Assembly (NCBI RefSeq): GCF_019097595.1
Contig: NC_080731.1
Span: forward strand, 12,398,071 to 12,462,070
Source of the DNA: Hemibagrus wyckioides
Taxonomy: Eukaryota; Chordata; Actinopteri; Siluriformes; Bagridae
Length of the DNA: 64,000 nucleotides
Reading direction: 5' to 3'
Made by a program: the position numbers and the translations under genes. Below the pieces are notes generated by a model that was not told the DNA's origin, did no database searches, and was given only the letters and a program-made list of their open reading frames with translations. Positions 12,077 to 26,200 of the stretch are shown here, one piece after another. The number at the start of each line of letters is the position of its first letter. The stretch's first letter is position 1.

Positions 12077-15000
12077 TGATGCTGTTCAAGGTTTCAGGAA
12101 ATTCCTTTGAAAGCCATTAAATAGTCCTCACTGTACATGCGAGACAAACAATACAGATTGACACATGACACTTTGCATCCAGTTTCTATTCAAGCCAGAC
12201 ATAACTGTCTTGTGTAACTGTCTTACTGGAGTGTAACATGGTGTATTCTGAACAGTTCGTTCAGATAAGCTGAGAATGAAACTGCAGTTCCATTCTGTTG
12301 TTGGACTACAGGGTGGGAACTATTGTCATACCTGTAGCTGCTATCTTCCTGGCTTTGACTTCATGTGCTTTATCTGCTGTCAGACCTGGATTAAGTTGTC
12401 ATCACTAATATTCCAGAAGAGTCAGTCAGGCACACACAGGGATTTGAGAACACCGGTTTGTTTTGTTAACTGTATTAGACCAGTGGATCCAGTCAGAAGG
12501 TATTTCATTCGTAGTCATTTCCAAACCAAGCTAACTGTAGAAGGAACAGGGATGTTGTTTTATGGCATGCATAAAGCAACCAGCAGTACAACTTGGCACA
12601 TTTATAATCACATATGTTCTTCTTGTCTTTGCCAAGTGACTGAATTTAAATAAACACCATGTTGAACTGATGCCTGGACACCAAGACAATGGCACTGAGT
12701 TCCTGTGTGCTATATGCAATATTATATTTACAGTCACTTAGATACAGTTCTGAGGCTTGTACGTGATATTTGAGTGTCAGTATGTTTTGCCTGTAAACAA
12801 CTATATGCTAATCTTTATTGTTTCTATAGTAACAGTTTACACAGGGACTTGTATAATGGTTGCTTCACATAATCTATGTTCAGACATACAGTGATTTTAT
12901 TTATTTATTTTTTATAGCGCCACAAGTCTTCAGTTGCTGTACTTTAAGTCGTCAGTAGGCTTTCCTAATACTGGTTGCCATGGTAATAAGGTTTATCAGT
13001 GGGTAGTGCAACTAGCATACCAATTTTGTTCAGCTAGAATGAATCATGCTGGAAGGACACGTGGTGTTCGTATATAAATTTCAGCAGTGTATGTTTATGC
13101 TTTATCGTATGAGATGAAGGTAAAGCAGTGTGTGCTCTCTGCTACGGATCACATGTGCTCTACTGTCTTCAATCCTAATGCTAGTTGCTTTGCTGGACAC
13201 ACCCACATCTAATCACTAACACTCACTGTCACTGATGTTACTGGAAGTCACAGCTTTCATTGAAAATGATGATCTCCTGTCACTTATCCCTAGGAGTTTC
13301 TGTATGCGTCGTTGTAGCATAATAAAGGAATGGAAAACATTTAATGAATAAAAATGTACATCGTTTGTATACTGATCTTTTCTGTAAGGGGATATTTATG
13401 TAGGCTACTCCTTTCCATGGCTACTTTTTATTCTAGCTACACTGACATAAGCTATAACAAGAACTTAGCTTTTTTTTGTGTTGTTACACACTAAAACAAC
13501 GCTCTTGTATCTAAGTTCTATTTATTACTGACATTATTATGGGATGTGCTAACTTAGTGGTTAAGGTGTTGGACTACTGATCTGAAGGTTGTGATTTCGA
13601 ATCCCAGGTCCACCAAGGTGCCTCTGCTGTGCCCCTGAGCAAGGCCCTTAACTCTCAGTTGTAAATGTAAATGAATAAAGATAATAAATAACGGTTGTTT
13701 GACAGTAAAAGTTGGAAGTCACATACTGGTGAACATCCCAAAATAGACGACGACTTATTATTTTTAGCTCAAATGTGGTAAAATTTAACTTGTAATATTG
13801 GTGAATGAAATATAGTAAATAAATGAAATATAGTATATAAATATTAATGATTCACCATGTCCTTATATTCACACACTAGACAGTCATTTCTCTTCAATAC
13901 TTTATTTTGTTTTTGTTTGTTTTTCTGACCCCAATGTAATGAACTGCTCATTTAGTATATAATAAATATATAAATATCACATTTCCAGTAATTTAGCAGT
14001 TTCTTATCTCTGTGTACCAACCCCCCCCCCATCCCCCCGCCAAAAAAAAAAGCTCTTTTCAGATATTTGCTATAAAAATGTGTTGTGAAATGTCAAGGAC
14101 CAATCTCACACAGGTTGCTTTTTGTTTATTAACCTTTCAGTATCAACAAAGTTTATTTCATCCACAAGTGAAATTACAGTTCAGAAAGCTCTCTCTGATG
14201 GTAATTACATGCAATTTCAAATCTGCGACTTGCCAATCTAGCGTGAATAACGTGGCTGTATTAGCATGTCAAGATGATTCTTGAGTAGTGAATTTCACAT
14301 TCAAATCTGAAATTCCTAAATGAATCTGCATTGGCCTTCTTTTGTGTTTCCTATTTCCCGGGCTGGAGATGTTCTCGTGCACTGTATGTCGAGGTCTGAG
14401 GTCAATGAAGCCTCTTAGAGAAACTGAAGTGGACAGCTGGTGTAGTGTAAAGTGGGCTCTAGTGTGCGCTTCATTTAAATATGAAACAAGAGCGATCATT
14501 TCAAATGTAGAAATGTTTACAGGAGTAGAAACAGCTTGTTTTATGGACATCAGGCTGAACATTACATGATTGCTTTTGTCATTTAAAGCCCCCCCCGCCC
14601 CACCCCACCCCTTCTGTCTCTGTCTGAAATGAGAACCAATCCGTCCATAAAATGCTGGGCTGATGCTAAACGGTTTGTTCAGCAGAGAGATAATATTCAA
14701 CCAAACATATTTGGGAAAGGTAAACAACAAAGTGACTCCATGTAGCACTTTCAGGCTCATCAGCGTGCGCTGTACGCTAGCAGACAGTCTGGCGAGGGCC
14801 ACTGGAGCCAACACTCTTTACACAGTGAAGATGGTGAACAGGCTGATTGCTTATGCATCGGGTGGACACACAACTAAAATGGAAACGATTTTGTTTGCTG
14901 ATCGTTCCTTGTTCATCTTGGTGAGGATTAATGTGGGAGCGCTTCAGCTGGATTCCCGGTTAGTATGCAGGCCGAGTCCCTATAACTGCTGCAGTGAGCT

Positions 15001-15576
15001 CATCAAAGCCATCATCAGACTAAAAAGCCCCGTCCTTGGGTAATGAATGAGCTATTGTAATCTGGGGGCCGAAGTCTATCAAAAGCCCTGAGACAAACAA
15101 AATGGACTGTAGGGGGGGTGGAGTGGGGGTGTTTCTCTACAGACGAGTCTCTTTACAAAACAGCTCACGTCGTTTAATTAACACGGCTGAAATTAAAGCA
15201 ATTTATTAATTATTCCCACACTGATTCTTTATTGGTGAGAAGTAGATGAAACAAGGGTCATTTGCATTGCATCTAAAAGAAAATTTCTGGTAAGCCTGGG
15301 TGATTCCATAAAAGGGGTGGCATTTGCATCTTGCTTAACATCACATTAACAAATGGCTGGGTTAAAGGAAATGTAAAGTAAAGGTGAAGGGTTTTTAAAA
15401 ATAAATAATGTCTTATACAACAGCCCATGGGCATGTTTCTAAACAATGTTTCTCCTGGCAAAAGCTACTGGGGCAGGAATGTTAATCATTTAAACACTTC
15501 AAAAATCATAATGTGTGAAATCACTGTCATGTTAGAAACACTGATTCAACAAGGCATCCATTACGGAAAAAAAGGA
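12077..15576. other. Gene-free flank
   Basis: Unique AT-rich DNA apart from the SINE at 13545, a diverged repeat at 12815-12875 and poly-C near 14020. No gene is seen. Confidence 0.55.
13545..13695 (+). repeat. tRNA-derived SINE
   Basis: A-box-like TAGTGGTTAAGGTG and B-box-like GATTTCGAATCCC are followed by GAGCAAGGCCCTTAAC, as at 4467, and end in A/T-rich GAATAAAGATAATAAAT. It is shorter than the 4360 copy. Confidence 0.75.
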
Positions 15577-18500
15577 ACTCTATTCTACTCTAGTCTACTC
15601 TATTCTACTCTACTCTACTCTACTCTAATCTAGTCTACTTTATTCTACTCTACTCTATTCTTGTCTACTCTACTGTATTCTACTCTACTCTTGTCTACTC
15701 TACTCTACTATAGTCTACTCTATTCTATTCTACTCTACTATAGTCTACTCTACGCTATTCTACTCTACTATAGTCTACTCTATTCTATTCTACTCTACTA
15801 TAGTCTACTCTATTCTATTCTACTCTACTATAGTCTACTCTATTCTATTCTACTCTACTATAGTCTACTCTATTCTATTCTACTCTACTATAGTCTACTC
15901 TATTCTATTCTACTCTACTATAGTCTACTCTACGCTATTCTACTCTACTATAGTCTACTCTATTCTATTCTACTCTACTATAGTCTACTCTTCTCTAATC
16001 TAGTCTACTTTATTCTACTCTACTCTATTCTTGTCTACTCTACTGTATTCTACTCTACTCTTGTCTACTCTACTCTACTATAGTCTACTCTATTCTATTC
16101 TACTCTACTATAGTCTACTCTTGTCTACTCTATTGTATTCTACTCTACTCTTGTCTACTCTACTCTACTATAGTCTACTCTGCTCTGTTCTACTCTACTA
16201 TAATCTACTCTACTCTACTGTATTCTACTCTACTCTTGTCTACTCTACTCTACTATAGTCTACTCTATTCTATTCTACTCTACTATAGTCTACTCTATTC
16301 TATTCTACTCTACTATAGTCTACTCTATTCTATTCTACTCTACTATAGTCTACTCTACTCTACTCTACTCTAATCTAGTCTACTTTATTCTACTCTACTC
16401 TTGTCTACTCTACTCTACTATAGTCTACTCTATTCTATTCTACTCTACTATAGTCTACTCTACTCTAATCTAGTCTACTTTATTCTACTCTACTCTATTC
16501 TTGTCTACTCTACTGTATTCTACTCTACTCTTGTCTACTCTACTCTACTATAGTCTACTCTATTCTATTCTACTCTACTATAGTCTACTCTATTCTATTC
16601 TACTCTACTATAGTCTACTCTATTCTATTCTACTCTACTATAGTCTACTCTACGCTATTCTACTCTACTATAGTCTACTCTATTCTATTCTACTCTACTA
16701 TAGTCTACTCTACGCTATTCTACTCTACTATAGTCTACTCTTGTCTACTCTATTGTATTCTACTCTACTCTTGTCTACTCTACTCTACTATAGTCTACTC
16801 TGCTCTGTTCTACTCTACTATAATCTACTCTACTCTACTGTATTCTACTCTACTCTTGTCTACTCTACTCTACTATAGTCTACTCTATTCTATTCTACTC
16901 TACTATAGTCTACTCTATTCTATTCTACTCTACTATAGTCTACTCTATTCTATTCTACTCTACTATAGTCTACTCTACTCTACTCTACTCTAATCTAGTC
17001 TACTTTATTCTACTCTACTCTTGTCTACTCTACTCTACTATAGTCTACTCTATTCTATTCTACTCTACTATAGTCTACTCTACTCTACTCTAATCTAGTC
17101 TACTTTATTCTACTCTACTCTATTCTTGTCTACTCTACTGTATTCTACTCTACTCTTGTCTACTCTACTCTACTATAGTCTACTCTATTCTATTCTACTC
17201 TACTATAGTCTACTCTATTCTATTCTACTCTACTATAGTCTACTCTATGCTATTCTACTCTACTATAGTCTACTCTTGTCTACTCTATTGTATTCTACTC
17301 TACTCTTGTCTACTCTACTCTACTATAGTCTACTCTGCTCTGTTCTACTCTACTATAATCTACTCTACTCTACTGTATTCTACTCTACTCTTATCTACTC
17401 TACTCTACTATAGTCTACTCTATTCTACTCTACTATAGTCTACTCTATTCTACTCTACTATAGTCTACTCTACTCTTCTCTACTCTAGTCTACTCTATTC
17501 TACTCTACTATAGTCTACTCTACTCTAATCTAGTCTACTTTATTCTACTCTACTCTTGTCTACTCTAGTCTACTCTATTCTACTCTACTCTAGTCTACTC
17601 TACTCTATTCTACTCTACTATACTATAGTCTAGTCTACTCTACTCTATTCTACTCTACTCTATTATAGTCTACTCTACTCTATTCTACTCTACTCTACTA
17701 TAGTCTACTCTACTCTTCTCTGCTCTTGTCTACTCTAGTCTACTCTACTATAGTCTACTCTACTCTACTCTACTCTAGTCTAGTCTCCTCTACTATAGTC
17801 TACTCTACTCTATTCTACTCTACTCTTGTCTACTCTATTTTACTCTTCTCTACTCTTGTCTTCTCTAGTCTACTCTATTCCACTCTACTCTAGTCTACTC
17901 TACTCTATTCTACTCTACTATACTATAGTCTAGTCTACTCTACTCTATTCTACTCTACTCTATTATAGTCTACTCTACTCTATTCTACTCTACTCTACTA
18001 TAGTCTACTCTACTCTTCTCTGCTCTTGTCTACTCTAGTCTACTCTACTATAGTCTACTCTACTCTACTCTACTCTAGTCTAGTCTCCTCTACTATAGTC
18101 TACTCTACTCTATTCTACTCTACTCTTGTCTACTCTATTTTACTCTTCTCTACTCTTGTCTTCTCTAGTCTACTCTATTCCACTCTACTCTAGTCTATTC
18201 CACTCTGTCTCTAGTCTTTTCTATTCTACTCTACTCTAGTCTACTCTACTCTACTCTACTCTACTCTAGTCTACTCTACTCTATTCCACTCTACTCTAGT
18301 CTATTCCACTCTGTCTCTAGTCTTTTCTATTCTACTCTACTCTAGTCTACTCTACTCTACTCTACTCTAGTCTACTCTACTCTATTCCACTCTACTCTAG
18401 TCTATTCCACTCTGTCTCTAGTCTTCTCTAATCTACTCTACTCTAGTCTACTCTGCTCTAGTCTACTCTAGTCTTTTCTACTCTATTCTACTGTACTTTT

Positions 18501-18637
18501 ACTCTAGTCTACTCTAGTCTTTTCTACTCTACTCTATTTACTCACTGTACTCTACTGTACTTTACTTTACTTTACTCTTCTTTACTTTACTTTACTTTAC
18601 TCTTTTCTACTCTACTGTACTGTACTCTACTCTACTG
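15577..18637. repeat. 3.06-kb TCTAC-pentamer satellite with higher-order units
   Basis: The array is built from five-base words (TACTC, TATTC, TAGTC and variants). The left two thirds are dominated by a 30-base unit, TACTC-TATTC-TATTC-TACTC-TACTA-TAGTC. A longer block starting TTGTCTACTCTACTGTATTC recurs at 15661, 16031, 16501 and 17126. Near 17581-18180 a 300-base unit is duplicated almost perfectly. Because the period is a multiple of 5, 15-base phase keeps frames open, but these are not genes. Confidence 0.97.
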
Positions 18638-21059
18638 AAAAGATTTACACACATGATGTGTTAGTGTGGTTTGCATGGCAGAAAGGATTATTCTCCATAA
18701 AAATAGTAAAAGTACACACACAATTCATACATCTAAATGTGTCGAAAACTAAGAATCAATAAAACTTTCACCAAAATATTTCAACCATTTTCAAGACACT
18801 TCATAACACAATAGCCTTAGGCCTTAAAATCAGCACAAATCAGGAAATGTTGAAAGAGAAAATTCCCATACATCATTTAAAAAAAAAAAGTATATAGATA
18901 TTGTGGTACATTTATGGTGTTGGATTTGTTTAGTCTGTATGAATCAAGTACGTAGGGCTTCAGACATGACAACACATCAAGCTGAACAACCAACACTGAC
19001 CACATGTGGACAGTCATTTCCCCCCAACTCATGCATCCAAGCATTCTGAGCATATGTAGCGTTATAAACCGCCTCCCAGCATGAACAGCGCCGCTGAAGT
19101 CAAAACCAGGAATAAATCAGGCTTTGTTTAAAGAAAGAAATATGAGTTGTAAAGTAATCATCATTCTACCTGATGGTCATTGACCTTCTGACAATCTGCT
19201 TCAAATATGGTAGTATTTTATCTAACAGTTCATAGCTGCTAGTGTGCTGTATATGGAACAGGCGATGAGCTGCTTGCTGGAAACTTGGACTGGTTTGTGT
19301 AAGGCTACAGATGGATGAACGCAGCCTCCACCCTTTCCAAACTGCTCGCCTTCCCCAAGAGAAACGACTTGGAGAAACGGCCCAAAATGTGCTGATCTGA
19401 CTCTCTACCCAAGCGGCTTCTGCAAATATTTTGCTTGAGCAACCCTTATGGTGCCATTTGGCGTGGGTGTGAGAAAAGATTACGGCGATTTACTAAGCCG
19501 TTTGTTTAATAGGCATGCAAATGGCTTCCCAGCATGTGAATCAACTCAGCTACATCAGGACAGCTTGTTCACACATTGTGCAGATTTGTCAGTTGGGTTC
19601 AATCATAGGTCCTTTTCAGCTGGACAAGAAATTAGATTCCGGCGTGAGACCTATGAGAATTCTGAGGTTTTCAGTACATTCTGAGCAGACACGGTATAGT
19701 GGGACAGATGTCACAGAAATTATGACACTGTCTTTTTTCTGATGTACATCAAGCCCATTGCCAGTGACAGGCTGAATTTACGTCACCTAAATTCACACCT
19801 TTCTAGCTGGGCGCCCCATTTTGGAGTAATTGGTGCCAATGGTGTAGAAATGCAGAGATAAAGTGCTATCTTTGACATCTGCACGTTGCTCAGAGGAAAG
19901 CCTATTTATTGGCTGCAGTACCCCCAAGAGCACTAAGTGCTGCTCATGTTATACTCCATGGACCAATTAAGGCAGTGGGGCGGTGCTACCCAGGTGCTGT
20001 TTACTCACAGGTCTATTTTAAGTGATACTGCTGATAGAGGAGGTGAAAACAAGCTCAGAATCAAACCTGAGAGAGATCAGGTGGAATCGTTCTTTTTGTT
20101 AATACTGATCCTGTGTTTAAGCTCCCAATCTGGGAGATGTCTTACAGAAATGCATGCAGATGTATTCCACTTCTTAGTCAATCTGGTCCCATGGCTGAAT
20201 AAACTTAATGCTTCCTTAACAAAAGCAAAAAAAATAAATAAATAAAAATAAAAAACCCTGGAAGATATCAGGTTTAAATGGAGCTTAATTAAAGCAAAGC
20301 CTGATTTTTTAAGCTTCGACTTTATGCTAATCCATTTGCAAATCTGTTTGCTTGAAAGCTTTTGGCTCTCAATGTGTTGGCTTTCTAGGAGGGAATTTTA
20401 ATAAGTCTTTGAGCTGAAAAAAAAAAAAATCCTGACTTTGCTATGATATTGGAATGGCAATATAAAGACAGACAAAAGAGAAAACAAAAGAGACAGACAA
20501 ATTAGAGCAGCCTTAATCAAGCACTGCTCTTGAATTGGTGTATAAATGCTTAAAAGTGTGAATAATTCATCTGTTTCCTGCACACACACACACGCACACA
20601 CACACACACAGTGAGAAGGTCCTGGAGAGCTCATTGGCTAGTGAATAATGAAGCAGTGCACTCTGGGATGGCCTGTCGTGGACAGGCTTCTTTAAAATGC
20701 AATGTCTGTGACATGAATCTAATTTCCGAGCCATTTCGTCTGGGTGAAATCGAGGACAAAGGCCTGGGGAAGCAGATCAGCACACCAGATCCCTTCCCTG
20801 CTTCTGGTGCTTATGAGAAGACCAGGAACGTCGTCTTGGGGTCATCCTAACATCCCTGCATGAAAGCGAAAGGGGAAATTGCTTTGCCAGACATTTTGAC
20901 GAGAACAAAAGGACTGTCTTAAACAGTGTGCTCAGGCTGAAAAATGAAGCCCAAATTTTCAAATCTGGACACAGGAGGTTGAGGAGGTTCTGCATAATCA
21001 TCCTTATTGTCTGTATTATACTGCACTAAAGAACTGCAATGAACCTATAATCACATCTG

Positions 21060-21565
21060 GCTTATTCTCATCTCTCTGCATTGGCTGCTGGTCAGATTTG
21101 GAATTGATTTAAAAATTATTTGTTTTGAAATCATTGAATGACCAAGCGGCTGAATATCTGTCTGATGTGCTGAGCTCACACAATCCATCCAAATCGCTTA
21201 GATATGGGGATCTTGGATTGCTTTCTGTTCCCAAGTCCAGATTAAAGCGTTGATGTGATTGAGCTTTTGCCGTAGCTGGACCTGAGCTCTGAAATGATAC
21301 GCTGGTATCCATTAGAGTGGCATCATCTCTGTCGGTTTTTAAATCCATGCTCAAAGCTTGAATGTATTTTCCCTGACTTTTAACTTGCATTGAATCTGTT
21401 ATGGGTTATCTGTTATTGTCTGGTGTTTTGTGTGAGGCTTGTAGTTTTGTTTCCTTATTTGTTTCTCTTGCGAGTGTACAGCACTGTAGTGTATCTTCAG
21501 CTGATTCTAAATGTGCTTTATAAATAAACAGCATTGATTGAGTGATTGACTAATTGATTGATTGA
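21060..21565 (+). mobile_element. L2-type LINE 3' end, decayed
   Basis: Interrupted frames resemble the C-terminal L2-clade text (HWLLVRFRIDFKI near 21080). The fragment continues through a 3' UTR and closes with short TTGA-type tandem repeats (21533-21570), the expected L2 tail. Stops in every frame show it is dead. Confidence 0.65.
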
Positions 21566-21672
21566 TTCGTTCATTCATTCATTAATATGATTTGGACTAA
21601 ATGGTATCATTTTATGATATAAAATTGTTATACCACGAATAAAATTACTATTACTCTCATTTAAAAGAGCCC

Positions 21673-21733
<61 letters not shown>
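21673..21733 (+). repeat. (AAT)n microsatellite
   Basis: A perfect trinucleotide run of about 20 units just before the repeat copy at 21735. Confidence 0.97.
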
Positions 21734-21734
<1 letters not shown>

Positions 21735-22899
21735 GTAGTAATATTGCTCTGAAATGGTCAGAGCATACAGCTGTTCCTGTAAATTTTCCATCATGGGAAA
21801 GACTTTGCTTTGCAGTTTCTCAGGTACAAGCCCAACTGCTTTTTTTCTGTATGAACTTCAACGCAGAGAAATGAGAGACACTGACGAGGTAAAATAATGT
21901 TGGTAAATAGCTGTAAGGTGTTTGGTGTGGTAACAGCATTGATTGTTTTCCTATAACAGCAAACCCCAAGGCTTGATCATTAAAAAAAAACTGTAAGTGC
22001 TATTAAACCACTATTCCAAACAACCTGGACTGTTGCCATTGCTTTAGCAGACATGCGCTCGCTTTTGATCTTTTAGAAAAAGGCAGATGATTTAATACTA
22101 AGGAAGTTATTAGGTTGCATCACTGAGCCTCATCTGGGGTGAAACATAAATCCTACAAATCTTAAAGCATATTTATAAGATATGTTTATTCCACTCAGCA
22201 TTCTACCGTCTTTCTCGGTTTTTTATTGATTTTGAGGCTCACCTTGACCGTGAACCACGCATTCATCTTTCCCCGAGACGACCAGACACCTGCCTTTGTC
22301 CTGAGAAATACAGCCAGTGGCGTTTATTGCTCTGGGTTGATATATAGCACCTGAAGGAGTCCCAGGGCTCAGAGGCAGCAACCGCTGACCTTCCAATATA
22401 AACTTCAATCAAAAAGGCACGGCTTTATTCAGAGAAGAAGCAGGCTGCTCACGTTTTCCACTACAAAGGCTGGACAAAGTAGAAAAAAAGGTCATCGGCC
22501 ATGAAAACAACTCTCACTGCCAAAAGAAAACCGACTTTCTCCAAGTCAAGTGTTATGATTTATAGGCTTTGTAGCAGAGGCTCAGATCAATACTGACATT
22601 TTTACAGTACTTTTACACACTTTCTAATCTAAATTTGGCGAGCTGACGTCATTGCTGTGATTAGATATGAAAGGAAAAAGTAAAGTGTGTCACATGTTGG
22701 TTTAAAACCAGGTTAGAAAATCCACCAGATGAGACATTAACTTACCACATCACTCGTTGAATCAAGCACAGCCCATTTAGACTGTACTCTCTGATACTTT
22801 TGGCCAGAATTTGCTTACAAAAAAAAAAGAAAAAAAAGAGACATTATAAAAGAATTGGCCGACGACAAATTTCTGGCAGTGTCAGTCTCAGAGTGCGAG

Positions 22900-23035
22900 T
22901 GCTGCTGCGAGACTCGTCTAACTCGGATTATGGAGTTGTTTCCTTATTTGTTTCTCTTGCTCTTGTAAACACTTTGGTCAACCCTGAGTTGACTTGCTTT
23001 TTAAACAAAAACGTGATGGATTGATTGATATGGAT
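22900..23035 (+). mobile_element. LINE 3' tail fragment related to the 21060 copy
   Basis: It shares the stretch TTCCTTATTTGTTTCTCTTG (22940-22959) with 21451-21470 and also ends in GATTGATTGAT, so it is a second, shorter tail of the same or a related LINE. Confidence 0.5.
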
Positions 23036-23139
23036 TTGGAGAAAATTGTACATCGTCCCAAGTGTTTTACGATATAGTCGTTACAGCACTAATAAAATGA
23101 ATGTTACTGTGGTTTAAAAGAGCCCTGCTCATTATAGTC

Positions 23140-23270
23140 ACACAGCGCTACTAAATTCTAGATTCTGATTGGCCTGAAAGTGTTGATTCATTTTCTACAT
23201 TAGAAGCTCAGGCAGTAGTAATATTGCTCTATAATGGTCAGAGCTACAACTGTTCCTGTAAATTAAATAT
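23140..23270 (+). repeat. Dispersed repeat sharing sequence with 21735-21795
   Basis: The stretch AGTAATATTGCTCTATAATGGTCAGAGC is repeated with few changes at 21740-21768, both followed by an AACTGTTCCTGTAAATT block. Confidence 0.6.
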
Positions 23271-26200
23271 GCAAAAGCTCCAAATCTGCTAGTCGTTATG
23301 TTGAAACATGAAGGAATTTGAAGATTTGTTAAGAATGACTACAAATGCATGGCATCCAACTCCTGAGCACTGCTGAGGGATATATAAAGAGAATCAGATT
23401 CCAGTTCCAGATTATGACACAGTTTATATTCAGACATTTATTGACTGATTTTATCCTAGTCTTTGCCTTATAAAATGTGTTTTCTCTAGACATAACATTA
23501 CCCCTTACATACTGAGGGCTTGTTTCTGTTACTGCAACCCTGTTTTCTGCACGAGTCTGAATCATGTCGATTAATGGCGTAAGCAGTAATTTTCTTTAAT
23601 TGCAGGTGTATTGTTAGAGGATCTTGCTCGTATAATCTGACACGGAGAACACATTATTGCCAAGTTTGTTATAGATTTTGATTCCACTTGTCTTGTACAG
23701 TGTGATAAGTACTAATCCTAAACGGCAGCTGTAATCATCTTGGACTGTACAGTCTTCTTCTATCACACTAATCTGAGAGTATGAGAGGAGATCTCATCTA
23801 CACAAAATGTTAGTCATCCGAAAATTAGCTTACTTAGCCGCGCTCGGAAGTACAGCGCATGCTAGTAAGCTCGGTAGTGAGTGTTTTCGGTTCTTTCCGT
23901 AGTGTTTCATTTCCTGCACCAGATCATTTACAGTGTAATAAGTCAGGTTGTGTGTCATACACTTGTGCCAGTGTGTTTTAGAGGTTTTCGTATTGTTCTA
24001 GCAGAAAAACAGAATCTCCCGTGCCAGCTCCACAATCGGATGAGCTGAACAACTCAAAGACGTTCACACATCTGTGGTCACCCTGAAGTGACCATAAATA
24101 TTGTCAGCGCAGATGCTGGTTGTGTCAACAGCAGCACCCAGGTGCACTGCCTCAGGATGCAATCTAATACACACGTCTGACACCGAGGAATCTCTGCTTG
24201 GCTTTGCCTCTTTACTGCTTGGGGGAGGGAGTGAGAGCGAAAACATTCCTTGTACGTCTCTTCATGGATGTGTTGATCTGCTGTTGGGTTGTTACGTTAA
24301 GCCGGGCCGGGTCGTACCTCTGTTTGTTTGCTCGCTCAATGACGCGTGAAATGGCTGTGCTGCCCCTGTGATGATGATCAGCGCTGGAGATACACTCGTG
24401 AAGTCACTGCGCTGAGAACCAGTGGCAAAAATGCTTTGAAGTGTGTTGTGGAAACATGCTGGAACAAAACGTGCAAAGCGATTTCTCGGAAACTGACGCC
24501 ACACTATGCCGTGTTATAAACACGCTTCTATTATTGTTACACTGAAATATTACTGGAGATGTTTGCCTCAGATTACTCATCATCAACAACAACAGGCTTT
24601 GACCACATGAGATTACTCTTACTACTATTACTAGATTATTCACCATTAATACTTAAAAATTCAATCCTGATCTATTTCAAATAGCTCTAACTGGAATATG
24701 TTCCAGTTAATCAAGGTTTTGATTAATGCCTGATTCACACAGACTAGGTTTTTTTTTCGGTTCTCGGCTGCACTATTATAAACAGAATGAGAGGAGCTAA
24801 CCTTTTTAAACATAAGGGGCCTTCTGAGTGTTTGGCAAAGGAAGTAAGACACACTGAGATGCTCAGCCCTGTCCAGGCAGAATAAATATTTGGGTAGCTC
24901 CAACACCTCAAGAATGGGCTTTTACAAAACTGACGGCACAGGAGCTATCCATCCACACAGGGCAATAACGGCTGACAAATAAACCTAAGACCTAAAAGAA
25001 GTAATTAATGATCCACGAGAGGTTTAGAATACAGGCCTGTCGTTTCTCTCTCAACAAGGAAACCCGAAAATCCTGTAATCCTAGTTAATGTGAAACTACC
25101 GTGTGCTTGAAGCCTCATGTACTCGAGTCTCACTTGATACGAAATGCTCAATTAGTATGAAAAGAGCATTTTGACGGCACAGTTGGTTCACTTTCGTCTG
25201 AGACATCCACAGAATTACTCCAAAATTCTAGTAAGGAACCAACCAGTAAGGAAACTGGTCACCAGAAGATGACAAGTAGGGCAACAAACTGGTGTGAGGG
25301 CAGCAGTAAAGACGCTATCTCCACCAATTAGGCTGCAGAAGAAGCGAGGCAGACCACAGCTGTTTAAGCCCTGATTAATGGAGTGCTGAAAGTGGCTCCA
25401 GGGCTTCTGCTCAGCTTCATCAGCTCCACACAAAAGCCTGCAGCTCTCTCTGAGGTGATGATTCTTCTGCCAACCTCCTGGTTATCATCATATGCCTTTG
25501 TCTCATCTCATCTGTGGCTTGTACATTAAGACTCTGGATATCTCACTAGCGAGAAAATTGACCCTTCGTTGGGGTTAAAGTCCATGGATTAGGGATTGTG
25601 ATGAAACAAAATCTGGTGGTCTTTTCTCAGCTCTGTTTATACATTTTTATTCGAGTTTCTCAGAATTCTGTAGGAAATGCGCTGGATCTGGCACGCAGCT
25701 TCACAGATTGTGATAGGAACATGTGTCCACAGATGGGTCTGGCAAAGGCTCTGCACTCCTACCTTAATTTTAATTACTTGTCCTGAAGCCAGACGTGGAT
25801 CTTAAGCCAAATAGCTGTAATTATAGTTCAATCAGGCATCCAACATCGTGCCATTTGGAGGAAAAGATGGACGGATGAAGCCTTCTCTAATTTGCATTTC
25901 GTCAGGGACTGGGGCTGTAAATGGGGTATCATTAATATGACAAGGTGCTAAAGGCTGTTGTGGGGTAAATATTGTTAATATGTGCCAAATATCAGTGACA
26001 GAACTCGCAGTTATTATCACGGCTGTTATTATGAAGACTAAATGGATCTTGGGTTACACTGCAAAATCAGTTCATTGGATGGTAAAAGGGGGTACGGTCT
26101 TCATTGTCGGATCATTTTCTTGCAAGATGTATCAAAGCCATTATACATGAACTTATGTGTTAACATTTAATAAAAGGAACAGGACGAAAGTATAATCCAT

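Noticed and set aside
15661..17438. Long Leu/Tyr/Ser open frames across the satellite
   Set aside because: The period is a multiple of five, so frames stay open. There is no start context, splice logic or known family.
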